This document shows, piece by piece, positions 46,646 through 57,691 of a stretch of DNA of 64,000 bases; within the stretch, counting starts at the first letter, position 1, and the number at the start of each line of letters is the position of its first letter. A program made the translations under genes and the position numbers. The notes beneath the pieces are model-generated. The model was not told the DNA's origin and did not search any database. It saw only the letters and a program-made list of their open reading frames with translations. The DNA comes from Fennellomyces sp. T-0311 (taxonomy: Eukaryota; Mucoromycota; Mucoromycetes; Mucorales; Lichtheimiaceae). The DNA lies in the NCBI GenBank assembly GCA_025266875.1, contig JALLLT010000038.1:186001-250000 (forward strand), in the 5' to 3' direction.

Positions 46646-48401
46646 CTGCTTGTATCCGCTATTCAATGCTATTTTAAGAGCTGTTGGTCTTATTTTTTCG
46701 ACGCTATACTCACAATTTATCCAATTGGGATGTGTTTGTTACTTTTAATAGTACTTTCTGCAATATATCTCCTTACGTAAAGTTGGCAAAAGGTCATAAA
46801 TCATTCATCACTTCTCGTGATGAATCGGCAACCTGTTGTTGATTACCACACAATACCATATCCATGGCAACATGACACGATTTTATCGCAAGTAAGAGCG
46901 GGGAACAGCGGGACAAAAAAAATGGATTGAGCTTGCACGATCTGATTTTTTCGATCAAATGTACACAATAAGATTAGTTCATAACCTTGGACACATTCGA
47001 ATACGTTACAATGGTGTTCTCCCAGGGGGGACCCTTCGAAGGAAAACGTAATACTGACGACCAAAACAAGAGAATCCCGAACGGCCAGCTGAAGGAAAAA
47101 AGCCCATCTGCTGGTCTTGTGTATGACAAGGAGAGTTGCTATGCGGGGTATAATGAACTTAAAGCGAACCATGAGCATGTGATCTAAGTAAGCTCTAGAA
47201 AAGCAATGTGAGTGGTATTTACGCGTCGAATGATGGTGAATTTCTTCTAGTCGTACACATTAATTCACGATGACGGGAGAATTATAAACTAGAAGAGGTA
47301 CCCTTCTTTTGTGGTCAGATGATGAAATAAACCGAAGCCAAAAAAAATTCTGCGATTGGATAAAAGGGTCCATACGTGAGTAAGAGGTGTCACGTATGCA
47401 AATCTCGGAGTACATACTATCAACCTTTAACTTAAGTTTTCCTTAATCCTTTCAGTGGAAAAGACAACTCTAAATGAGTGTACGGAAATCAGAGATGCTT
47501 TCAGTTTTCCAAGAAGGAATATGCCGATGTTCCACGTAGCCTGTTCAAGACTCGGTAACCCTTACACACATACATGCTGAATCACTGATATATTTCTGTA
47601 ACTTGTCATCACATACCCTATGTAATCTTATCCAGCGTGTGAACTTGCACACGGCCTATGCCATGAGCTTCGCTAGTATTCCGGAGCTGTTCGTTGAGAA
47701 TTGTCACAGGACAAACTACCAGCGTTCCACCAAGGTTAACCTGCAGAGTTCTGGCCAGATACTAGTTGATGAAATGCAATAGAATATATTAAAGGCTGAA
47801 AAAAGACCGTCGCAATATTGTTTGGAGGCAGCCTTATACTGTGATCCGAGTTCCCCGAACAATACATTTTCAAAGATCGTAACTCGACCTTTTTAATTTC
47901 GATCATCCACGCTCTCTGAAATACGTATTGTGGCAGATCAATCCAAGATAATGTACTTCATATGTAGCAGAACTTGAACGTTTTACCGCAAACAGCATAC
48001 ACAAAATATATCAATGCGCTGACACAATATCATAGGTAAAAGAAAGAAACCACAGGAACTTGATTTGACATTTCCCTTACGACTGGGTCGAAAAATTCTT
48101 GTCTTGTCCTTCATTTCCAGAGCTCTGGAAATCACCCACGGATCACGTCCCTTTTTCTGTCAGACAACGGATCATCCATCAAAAAGAAAACCAGGATTCA
48201 GTCTAAATTTGGTGTATATAGAATGAAAAACACGCACGCCACTGTACCCAACTACAGTTGGTGGGAAGCTTCTCAAAAGGAAAATCGCACGCACACACAT
48301 ACACACTTTTAAAGAAAAGAAGCCTAAGAAAATGTGTAAATATAAAGAGGGTAAAAATTTTTTCAAAGAGGTACAGTTCCTTTTCTCTCTATTTTTTGTA
48401 T
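46646..48401. other. Gene-poor interval with small coding-like pieces
   Basis: Contains the hydrophilic ORF 47011-47187 (MVFSQGGPFEGKRNTDD, 58 codons) that I cannot assign, and a minus-strand fragment near 47619-47743 resembling a helicase segment (separate entry). Otherwise AT-rich. The MFS permease promoter lies at the right end; a TATA-like TATATAGAA is near 48215. Confidence 0.4.
47619..47743 (-). pseudogene. Possible SNF2-helicase-like fragment
   Basis: About 40 minus-strand codons read GGTLVVCPVTIL, followed by QLRNTSEAHGIGRVQVHTL and a stop. TLVVCP-[VL]-[ST]-[IL]-L is the motif Ia style of Rad5/HLTF-type SNF2 helicases. Nothing recognisable flanks it in any frame, so it is at most a relic. 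The evidence is one short motif. Confidence 0.2.
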
Positions 48402-50362
48402 ATGGGTACTAGTTTTAATAGTAGTCAAAACTCGGCCTCAGCCGATAAATCAGTTGCTTCGATTACTTCACCTCAAGGTGAAGAGGTAACATATATTGAT
48501 CCGGCCATCGAAAAAAAACTCGTTCGAAAACTCGATGCAAGAATGTTGATCTGGTCTTTCCTGGCATATTTTGCAAACTTGCTGGATCGAAACAATCTAC
48601 GTAAGTGGGAGGAAAAAATAATAAATTACAAGTCGCTAATCCACCCGTTTTCTTTTAGAAAATGCGGTAATGATACTTTTCTTTGGGCACTCTCTCCTTG
48701 TCAACTATTGATCTAACTATCTATATTAGTTTACTATGGGTATGGAGGAAGATCTTGACCTGAACTCTGCAGTATATAACTGGGCAGTAACGATGTTTTT
48801 TATCGGTTACATTGTGTAAGTATGGCCTACTATACAATGTTAGCGAAAGCCTCATCCCATCGATTCTGCAGACTGCAAATTCCCGGTAACATCATTATCA
48901 CAAAGTTTTCACCTCGATGGCTCCTCCCATCTGTCGTTATTACATGGGGTGCAGTGGTCAGCTTCATGGCGCTCATTAACAGCTATCAAGCGCTTTGGGG
49001 TCTCCGTTTATGTCTCGGTCTCGCTGAAGCGGTGAGTGCTGATCATCAAAAGTTTGCTTGTGTCGCTCATGTGAGTGAGAAAAAAAATTAGGCGTTTTAT
49101 CCAGGAATGATTTTTTTGCTTGGTAGCTGGTATACCAAAGAAGAGCTTGGCAAGCGAACAATGTTCTTCGCTACAGGAAACCAGGTATCTGGTGCCTTTG
49201 GTGGCTTAATTGCTGGTGGCATCGCCGATACAATGCACGGTGCTGGTGGTCTACCTGCGTGAGTTTTAATATAGATACAGTCTCTTTAACTTGACTAGAA
49301 GAGTTAACACCAATCGTGTAGTTGGAAATGGTTGTTTATTGTTGAAGGACTGATCGGTGTTGTTGTTGGTTTCGCTGGGTACTTTTTGCTACCCAATTTC
49401 CCTCATAATACGAAATGGCTCACGCCTGAAGAACGTGAGCTCGCTGTCCGACGAGTACAGACTCAAGGAAAGCAGGTTGAATCCAAGGCATATAGTTGGA
49501 GAACGTAAGTTTATACAAATATTGATGAAGTGTCGGATTCTCAGACAACACTGTTTTAGCGTTGCAAACGTCATGGCAACGCCTTATGGTAAAGTGACAT
49601 TAATGCTTATGCAAACCGATACTAACCCTTTTTTTATAAAAAAATTAGCGTGGTTGATCATTGTCAATTTTGCCTGTATTTACATCGGAAATAACATGTC
49701 TCTCAACTTCGCCATTATTCTGCGAGGTATGGGATATCCTGTAGCGTTCTCCAATTATATGAACACACCGGCATACATCTTTGGCGCCATACTGGCCGTT
49801 GGAATTGGCTGGTCTTCGGATCGAACAGGGGACCGAGCATTCCATGTGGCAGGCACACAGCTCTGGGTTGCGATCTGGTTCCTGGTACTTGCAGTAGTAA
49901 ATCGCGGTGACAATCCAGCTGCACTTGTATTCATTGGCACCTATGCCATTACTGCCAATATCTCCATGACAGCTCTATGTCTTGCTTGGTCCAACGAAAT
50001 TTACAAGGCCGATCTCAATACCCGTGCCGTAGCCATTGCGTTCATCAATGCAATTGGAAATCTTGCACCAAACTTTGTCAATGTTCGAGCTTGGGTAGTT
50101 TCAGATGCGCCAGAGTTTTGTAAGTGCGATGGATATCAGGGTTGGTTTTTTAAAATTCTGAACTTCTTTTTTACTCAAAGGGCTTGGAAAAGTCACCAGT
50201 TGTGGCATGAGCTTTGCTTCGGTTCTACTTACCGTGTTCATCTGGTGGTTACTCCGAATTAATTTTATGTTACCCAAGGCGGTCGATGACAAAAAGGCGG
50301 ATAAGCAACAACAAGAAGAAGAAGAAGTACAGGCAGATGGATCAGCAAAGGTTCAAGCTTAG
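48402..50362 (+). CDS. MFS anion:cation symporter (Dal5/allantoate permease type), paralog 1
   Basis: About ten exons. Dal5/Tna1-type permeases import carboxylates such as allantoate, ureidosuccinate or nicotinate. Features: RKLDARMLIWSFLAYFANLLDRNNL (TM1), NWAVTMFFIGYIV, PGNIIITKFSPRWLLPSVVITWG, QALWGLRLCLGLAEA, FYPGMIFLLGSWYTKEELGKR, NFACIYIGNNMSLNFAIILRGMGY, and NTRAVAIAFINAIGNLAPNFV. The cytoplasmic tail is Gln/Glu-rich. Two introns, 48667-48729 and 49589-49648, are absent from the paralog at 59898-61760; the first creates an 8-nt exon (48659-48666). Start at 48402 by alignment with the paralog's acidic N-terminus. Confidence 0.92.
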
Positions 50363-50675
50363 TTATGGGATTGGTAGTACGTAATAGTTATAAGCAACAT
50401 ATCATTAGTAATATTTTTCATGCCACCTACGCATGGAACGTGTGTATCTGATGAGTGCCTCGTTTTGCTTACTGTGATGTGATGTACTGTACCAACGCAT
50501 GAAGAGATGAGTTGTGCTTCATTTGATACGTTCATTCGATTAATCAAAAATGGTACAGTATAGAAGCGATTAAATAGAAAAAGTACAACTCGGTGATGAT
50601 TTCGTCGCTTCCTTTCATGGCAAAGGTCAGATTATGTATATAATTGACTGTGCACATACAACTGATATTTTTTAT
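50363..50675. other. Convergent intergenic region between the MFS and F-box genes
   Basis: About 310 bp of AT-rich sequence between two convergent stop codons; no ORF or repeat that I can support. Confidence 0.5.
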
Positions 50676-52776
50676 TCAAGCTTCAATTGCTTTATACGAT
50701 GGTATATAGTTGAGGTTTACGACCATTTTGCTATAGTTTTTGAGACAAGTTTCCGTGATCCGCGGGCAATGTACCACAATTAACGAATCTAATTTTTTGC
50801 TTTGTTGGCATATCAGAGTTTGTAATCCATAGTCAGTCACCGCTGGTAGCTTTTCCAATAAAATATGCTCCAACCGTGATTGAGTATCGGCAAGTGCTGC
50901 TATAGTTTTGTCGGTAACACTACGCATATCCCTGAGATCGATGGATCTCAGGTTGTTTTTCATTTTGTAAAGGAAATCGACCATGTCTTGTACTGTGACT
51001 GAATCCAGCTTGCACAGCGAAAGCCTTGTCAATGACTTGATAGCCGCCAATGCAACAAGTACATTAACAGTTATTCTAGGACAATAGTAAAACGAAACTT
51101 CCAACTCCTGTGGTTTGGCGAGTAGCAATGCATATCGTTCAAATAGATGGATCAAACCAGCATAATTTGCGGGGAACAGTAGATAAGTAAGGCGAAGCTT
51201 CTCAAGAGGTGGCAAATGCATGAGTAGTTCGACGACCTCATCCAGTTCAATAACGCTGAATGCGTTAAAAGCTCGCAAAGTGGTTGAACCACGGATTGAA
51301 TTCAAAAAGAATTCATGTGTACCGGTGTCGAACGAGATTGCCAACGAAGTAAGTCCTTCCAGTTTAAAGTCTGGAAACTTTGTGCTGATAGTCTGGAGTT
51401 CTCGTTCAGTTATATCCATAGTATGTGCGAATATCCTCTGCAAAGTAAATCTGTGCCTGTAAACAAGTGGTAAAAGAACTGATGGGGCGGCACCATCCAG
51501 TTCTGATACTCTGCTTACAAAGAGGTCTCGTAGACCTGGTCGTGAGGGGTGGCTCTTTTGGTCCAGACTAGGTACTTGGAGGTAGCTGGTGCAGTAGCCA
51601 AGGACTTCGAGATTTGGCGCGTGTTGGTTGACAGCATCCAATACAGATGTGGTGCATGCGCTCATGACCAGTCGTCGCAGTTGGTTACAGCGTTGCAGGA
51701 TTCCTTCAAGATCGTGTCCAATGACAGACAGTGCATCCAGTTCTAAATCGGTAAGCGGATGGGGCGCTAGTTCATGCATGCCATCGCGTTTTATAAGCAT
51801 AGGACCTGTTGTCGAGTAGTTCAGAGTCTTGAGCATTTTGCACGCTGACAGTAGCTCGGGCACGGTGATCATGCCTTTGTTGCCCTCAAGAGCAATATTG
51901 AGACTGGTTAGAGTGGGAGGTGCTTGGCGAAGTCCATCCAATACTATAGGATTAGAGTTGATGTTGTAAATTTTCGGGACTAGTCAATCAAGACGGTTAT
52001 TACTCTAAAAGCCTCCTCTTTTGTTACAAAATACCTGTCAACGTTAGACTGCGGATTCTACCAAAGATCTTCATGCTCGAGAGATATTCACGGTGAATGG
52101 CTTCGTTTGAGGTGTCGATAGTCAGATCTTGGATGTGGGAAGCAATGTGATGCATTGTACAGAGCGCCACATCTTTGTTTGTTCCAGTTACGGACATCTT
52201 GACCCATAAACAAGCGCATCCCAGTATTTGCTGGCGCCACGCACGCGAAACGGCCATACACGCGAACCTTGTCTTCTTTGGCAGCCCTGTTACGATATAG
52301 TACACCATTTCAGTTGGAAGGAGGGCGAGAAAATCGACATGTTTTTGAACGGCAGCGAGCGAAGCTTTTTTGGCAGTAGTAAACCAGTCGATTTGGAGCA
52401 GGTTGGATGTCGCGTACTTCAAACCCTGATTGTACGCGTCGATCGCTTGAACATGGTAGCCGAACATGGAGCATACCTTGCCTTTTCGCATGTATCCTGT
52501 TGCAAGGTCCCCCGCATAGTTGATCATTTTGTCCGCATCAGCACATGCCAAGTGATAAAGTCCCCATTTCGCTTGCGCATGTGCTCGAATGTCCAAAAGT
52601 ACGAAGATTTCAGAGTAGGGCACGAGATTGAACACAGTCAAAGCATCGCTGACAACCTGGTGGTAATCACGAACTTCCATTGATTTTTTTAGTTCGTCAT
52701 TTAGTTCTCGAAATAGCTCTGTAGTAGCCCGCACGAATGGAGGTAGTGGGTCGCTCATGGTTTTGGCAGTTGACAC
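50676..52776 (-). CDS. TPR/F-box/LRR protein
   Basis: Two exons, 52035-52776 and 50676-51943; 669 residues. N-terminal TPR-like helices cover residues 10-140 (YHQVVSDALTVFNLV, YHLACADADKMINYAGDLATGYM). An F-box follows, LLPTEMVYYIVTGLPKKTRFACMAVSRAWR, then about a dozen degenerate leucine-rich repeats (e.g. LTDLELDALSVIG, LTRLSLCKLDSVTVQDMV, LRSIDLRDMRSVTDKTI) to the end. Such proteins are presumed substrate receptors of SCF ubiquitin ligases. This TPR/F-box/LRR architecture is expanded in Mucoromycota. A decayed relative lies at 28972-30840 in the same window. Confidence 0.88.
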
Positions 52777-53647
52777 GAAAGTATTACGAGCTGCGCCGAC
52801 AATGCCAAAAGTATAGGCGTGGGTTACACAACCCCCATTTAAGCATCCTTATCTCTCAGCCCTTCCTGTAGTCATCTAGGCATACGAGTCAATATATACC
52901 ACTCCCCTTATGTTTAGTCTAACTGAGTTCCCTCGGATGCGGCTGATCAGTGATCTTTTAATGAAATACAGCTGCTGTCTCATCTGTTTAGGATCCCCCT
53001 CCCCCGTTTACCCCAACCACTGCAAATCTACTACATGTTTCCAAGATGCAATTGTATTCAATTACCACCAATGATAAAATTGAAATACAAAATGCATGTC
53101 ACCTAAGAATAAGCTACTGTTCGGTGCCGTAGAATATTGTTCGATATTGGTCACTTCTTTTGTTACACGTATAAATCCAGTGCAAAAATACGCCAGTAGG
53201 GGTCTCGTTGTGCGCATACACAATGATTGCTCTGAAAAACAGTGCTTCTGCATAGAAGGACTCCTTAAAGCGAGTCACCATTAAGCAGCAAACACTGATT
53301 TATAACACAATAACGACCTCTATAGTATATTGTTGACGGCGTAAAGACATACAGCAGGATTACCTCAAATATTACAAGCTTCGGAAGTGACCTTCTTACG
53401 CCAAGCTGCATGCACGCTTGTCAGTACATGAAAAGTGCCAATTTAAATTGCTTTTGACTATCTATTTTCTTTCCATACACACAACCTACGACAAGTAGTT
53501 TGAGATTTGGTAAAAGAAAATATTCATCACTTATCAAGGTAGAGTTCGTGCTTTTGATATTTTGCTATAACGCTTTCTGTAATGATGAAAGACAAGGTTA
53601 ATAATTTACAAACCCCCACTCAAGTAGAGTATAAAGCGCAGCATTAG
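52777..53647. other. Gene-poor divergent region
   Basis: Divergent intergenic DNA between the F-box gene and the MCT-type transporter. Contains CACTGCAAAT at about 53018-53027, matching ten bases of the miniature element's end, but without a partner inverted repeat nearby. No ORF of interest. Confidence 0.4.
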
Positions 53648-55636
53648 ATGTCAAAAGTTTATCTGGGTGGCTCAGAGAAACTGAGTGCAGGTGATAATAT
53701 GGCACCTTGTTACCATCAAAGCACTGGACAAGGTGTCTCAATTGCAGCAAATGAATTCGATGGTGGTACATGCAAGGCCTCGATTATTGCTCATCAAGAC
53801 GAATGTAGTGTTCTGGGAGAACATACTACCTTCGAATCGTCGGTGGTTGCCCATCATGAAGATAGTGACACGGGAGGTAATCCTTCCGATGACTTTAATG
53901 TCTTACCTACTTCTGCTGGAGCCTATGGCTGGTTCGTCGTGTTCGGCTCTTTCCTTGCTACCCTTCTCATGGGAGGATTACCCAGTTCTTGGTATGTCAT
54001 AGGTTAAGCACCGGATTGTTTATGTACTAACTTTCTCAATGGTTTCTAGGGGTGAGTATTCATTTTTTTTATGGTTCAGTGACACCATATTGCTTTTGAC
54101 TAGCTGATTATAGCCACTTTAACTGAACATGCGTCGTCCTTTATTCATAAATAGGTGTTATGCAAGAATATTATGAGAGAAAACTAGCTGGGGATTCTGA
54201 AAATGTCACAATCAAACTGTCAGTGGTGGGGACCTTAGTTACTGCCATGATATATTTATTCTTTTGGCCGATTAGCATTATATATGACAGAGTCGGTCCA
54301 AGGGTGCTCTTATATCTCGGAACACTCATGATATCCGGGGGATTGGTAGCAGCTGGTGCTGCAACAAAGGTAAATGCAGAATGTAATGTATTTATGCAGG
54401 CTTTTGTAACAAAGAAATATAGATTTGGCAGCTCTACCTTTCAGTGAGCGTATGCAGTGGGATCGGTATATCTATTTTATTTAATGTACGTGTCGAAGCT
54501 ACTGTAATGACTATACATCACTGAATATAAAATACATGCATATACAGGTGTGTCTACAAATAATCCCATTCTGGTTTGATAAAAGAAGAAACACTGTATT
54601 CGGAATTCTAGAGGCTGGTATACCTTTTGGTGGTTTGATACTACCTTTCATTATGACGCCCACAAATAACTCGCTCGGAGCACCATGGTTTGGCTTTTTC
54701 TTTTACTGCCTTGGATCTTTCTATTACATACGAATTCACCATTATGTACTTAGGACATTTCGCATTCTAGGAATAGCTTTCTTTGCGGTTAATATCATCG
54801 CATGCTTTTTTATCAGAGAACGACCTACCAGCGTCGAACGACGTAAAACCAAACGTCGAATGAAGTTTGACTATCGAATATTCCTCGAGACAAAAATTAT
54901 ACTGTGGATGATAATAGGCCTTATCGAAATAGGAGCCTTATACATAACCTTCACGTTTCTTCCATGTAACACCTTACTACATGAGCCGCTATTACTTTAC
55001 GTCGCTAAGCAAACATGTAGCTTACGCAACTTATATAGGTCTTTCTGAGGCTGAAGGTTCTGCAGTGATATCGGTACTTTGTGCAACGTCATTTTTTGGC
55101 CGTATCTTCATCGGGTAATTATGTGAGAGGCTTATCATGCTTCAACGTACATTAACTTGATTATTATTCTTAGGTTATTGGCGGACCACATTGGCCCGTT
55201 GAACACCTTGATTTTTTCATCCAGTATAAGTGCCTTGAGCTGTCTTCTGGTTTGGATGTTTTCTTATCATATCGGAGCTCTCATGCTTTTCGCTGTTATC
55301 TTTGGCTTCTTCTCTGGAGGGTACTCTGTTGTGAGTAAGTGTGCTATTGGTAGATCCTGTTATGAGGTTTACATAAAAATATTCTTGTCCGTAGGTGCCC
55401 CTGCAACCATATTCCTAGTTGGGATTGATCGCTACCCTACAGTGATGAGTGCAGCTGTTACTACTTATTCACTGGGCTGCGTAGGCAGTACAGTTGCGAG
55501 CGCTATTGAATCAGTCAGCTCGGTGGAGCCGTACCTGACTTATAAACTAATGACTGGGGGTGGTTTTATTGCCGGCACATTTCTGATGATCATTTTACGG
55601 TTTCGATTGGAAAGGAGGTTCTTTACGGTTATATAA
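53648..55636 (+). CDS. MFS monocarboxylate-transporter-like protein (SLC16/MCH type)
   Basis: About ten exons. Fungal MCT-like proteins (Mch family, e.g. riboflavin transporter Mch5) carry small acids or vitamins; the substrate here is unknown. The long hydrophilic N-terminus precedes AYGWFVVFGSFLATLLMGG, the family TM1 motif, and SSWGVMQEYY. Later: IYDRVGPRVLLYLGT, PFWFDKRRNTVFGILEAGIPFGG, ATYIGLSEAEGSAVIS, GRIFIGLLADHIGPLNT and VFGFFSGGYS-like helices. The WGV junction requires two introns (53992-54049 and 54052-54154) separated by a 2-nt exon GG. Start at 53648 is the only Met before the acidic N-terminus. Confidence 0.88.
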
Positions 55637-56327
55637 CTGATGGAACTACGAAATCGGCAAGATAAATTAAAAGTACTTTTTAGCTGAAAGAACTAAAGCT
55701 TTATTGATGATTGATACGCGCTATTTATACCTTTCCTTAGATACTTATGTTGTTTTTACTATACGTTCCAAACAGATACCTTATTGATACTGAATTAACA
55801 CCATCAATATATATTATTATGTCTGCGCTCACTTACTATGATTATGCTGTCAACTATATAGGCACAGAGCTTTGGAACACAGTTCACTCCTTCACGCTCA
55901 CCATTTCGTCAGCAAGTACGATGTCGATCATGTACTTGGGTACTTCTGACCAGGTATAAAGTGACGCGTTCGGTTCAATTATCTCGCTCTAATTAGTGGT
56001 AGTCAAATTTATAATATAATGTAGTAAGAGCTCATGCATATCGTATGTATGCGGCGTGCTTATGTGAGGCTGGAAACAGAACCCCGGCTAAGGGTGCTGC
56101 AGCAGTATCGATTATTACCAACGGAACATTTTAGTTCATGGTCAGTAGCAACGGATATTCTAACGACAATATGGACCAGAGTATGAGTGCGATGGGATGA
56201 GATGGTGGATTGGACTAAACTGGGAAGAGCTGGAAAACGGGAAGGGTGACACGGAAATGCACAAGGTATAAAGTTTTCCCATACTAGACTGAACAAGGTG
56301 CACTCTTTTTTTCCTACTTCTTTCACG
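55637..56327. other. Intergenic, nothing supported
   Basis: A 70-codon ORF at 55747-55959 has no family features. Promoter of the next gene should lie near 56200-56327. Confidence 0.5.
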
Positions 56328-57411
56328 ATGTCGCTCAGGTGGGGAATCATTGGTACTGGCAGCATCGCACATACTTTTGCTATTGGGCTGTCAAAAGCCA
56401 AGAAGGGAGAGCTCGTTGCTGTGGGTAGCCGAGCAAAGGAGACTGCGGTGAACTTTGGGTCAAAGTACGGCGTAGCTGCCGACAAGTGTTACTCAACCTA
56501 TGCTGATCTGCTCAAGGATCCCTCGGTTGACATTGTCTACATTGCCACTCCACACCCTCAGCATTGCGACGTGGCCATTCAAACCGTGCAGGCCAAGAAA
56601 CATGCGCTTGTCGAGAAGCCGTTTGCAATGAACGAGGAGGAGGCGACGCGTATTCTTGCAGCAGCCAAGGAAAACGACGTGTTCCTGATGGAGGCGTACA
56701 TGTATCGATGCCATCCACAGACACGCAAGATCGTTGAACTGGTCGAAGGTGGAGCTATTGGCGACGTCAAGGTGATTCGTGCCAATTTCGCGTTCAATGG
56801 CTACGAACATAGCCCGGATTCTCGATTGTGGCGCAACGAGCTCGGCGGTGGAGCCATCATGGATATCGGTGGATGTATGTTATTTGCTGTTCTCTGCTAA
56901 GGATAGAGCGTTGATCTATTGAATAGATCCCATGTCATTTTCGCGGTTGATCGCTGGCGTTGCCTCGAAAACGGGCTTCAAAAACCCGACGGAAATCAAG
57001 GCGGTTGGCCACGTGCAGCCCGAGACAAAGGTGGATGAATGGGCCATTGCCTCTCTCGCTTTCGACAACAACATCAGCGCCCAGCTATTCACCGGTATTT
57101 TTGCCGATACGGACAGCAGCGTGTTTGTGATGGGTAGTAAAGGTTCTATCAAGGCACCTAGTCTCTGGCGACCGGACATCATGGGACCCGTGTATATCGA
57201 GCTTACAGAGGCTGGCAAGGAGCCTCAGAAAGTGCCATTTGATCTGCCAGAACCCGATCTCTACGCCATCGAGGCAGATGCGGTGGCAGATGCGGTGCTT
57301 CAAGGCGAGAAGCAGTGCAAGTACATGACTTGGGAGGACAGCATGGGGCAAGTGCGTGCGATGGACAAGTGGCGCAAAGAAATTGGCTTGGTGTATCCTG
57401 CTGATCAGTAG
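56328..57411 (+). CDS. Gfo/Idh/MocA dehydrogenase, dihydrodiol/D-xylose dehydrogenase-like
   Basis: Two exons, 56328-56874 and 56927-57411; 343 residues. N-terminal NADP-binding fold with RWGIIGTGSIAHTF, VAVGSRAKETA, and the catalytic motif EKPFAMN (Lys conserved), then MEAYMYRCHPQTRKI, GGGAIMDIGGYPMSF, and ALAFDNNISAQLF-like core strands. This matches the trans-1,2-dihydrobenzene-1,2-diol dehydrogenase / NADP D-xylose 1-dehydrogenase branch of the family. The physiological substrate is probably an aldose or a dihydrodiol. Upstream Met at 56298 is out of the fold and rejected. Confidence 0.88.
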
Positions 57412-57691
57412 CGTTATATCCCATTTTTACTACTCGATATGCAGGCCATTACTTGCAATAAAAACTTGCTCTATTGCTATAACTGGTTCAGTGCAATAAA
57501 GTCTTTTGTTCAAGCGGATGACAGGCAGTAACGAATGCTTGTGTAACAGCGACATGAGTCATAAATACGTATGTGCGATGACTATTATGCCATACAACAT
57601 GCAGTCTACCGGAGCATTCTTAGCCTTGCTGCCAAGCACAATGGATTGGCCTGCTTCTTCCACTAGTACGACATAGGAGCATCAGTGAGCC

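Noticed and set aside
46843..47178. Minus-strand ORF of 111 codons with hydrophobic stretches
   Set aside because: Composition is consistent with random AT-rich DNA; no promoter or splice support and no family.
53018..53027. Second copy of the miniature element's terminal sequence (CACTGCAAAT)
   Set aside because: Only ten bases match and there is no inverted partner or 3-bp duplication nearby; expected by chance at a modest rate.
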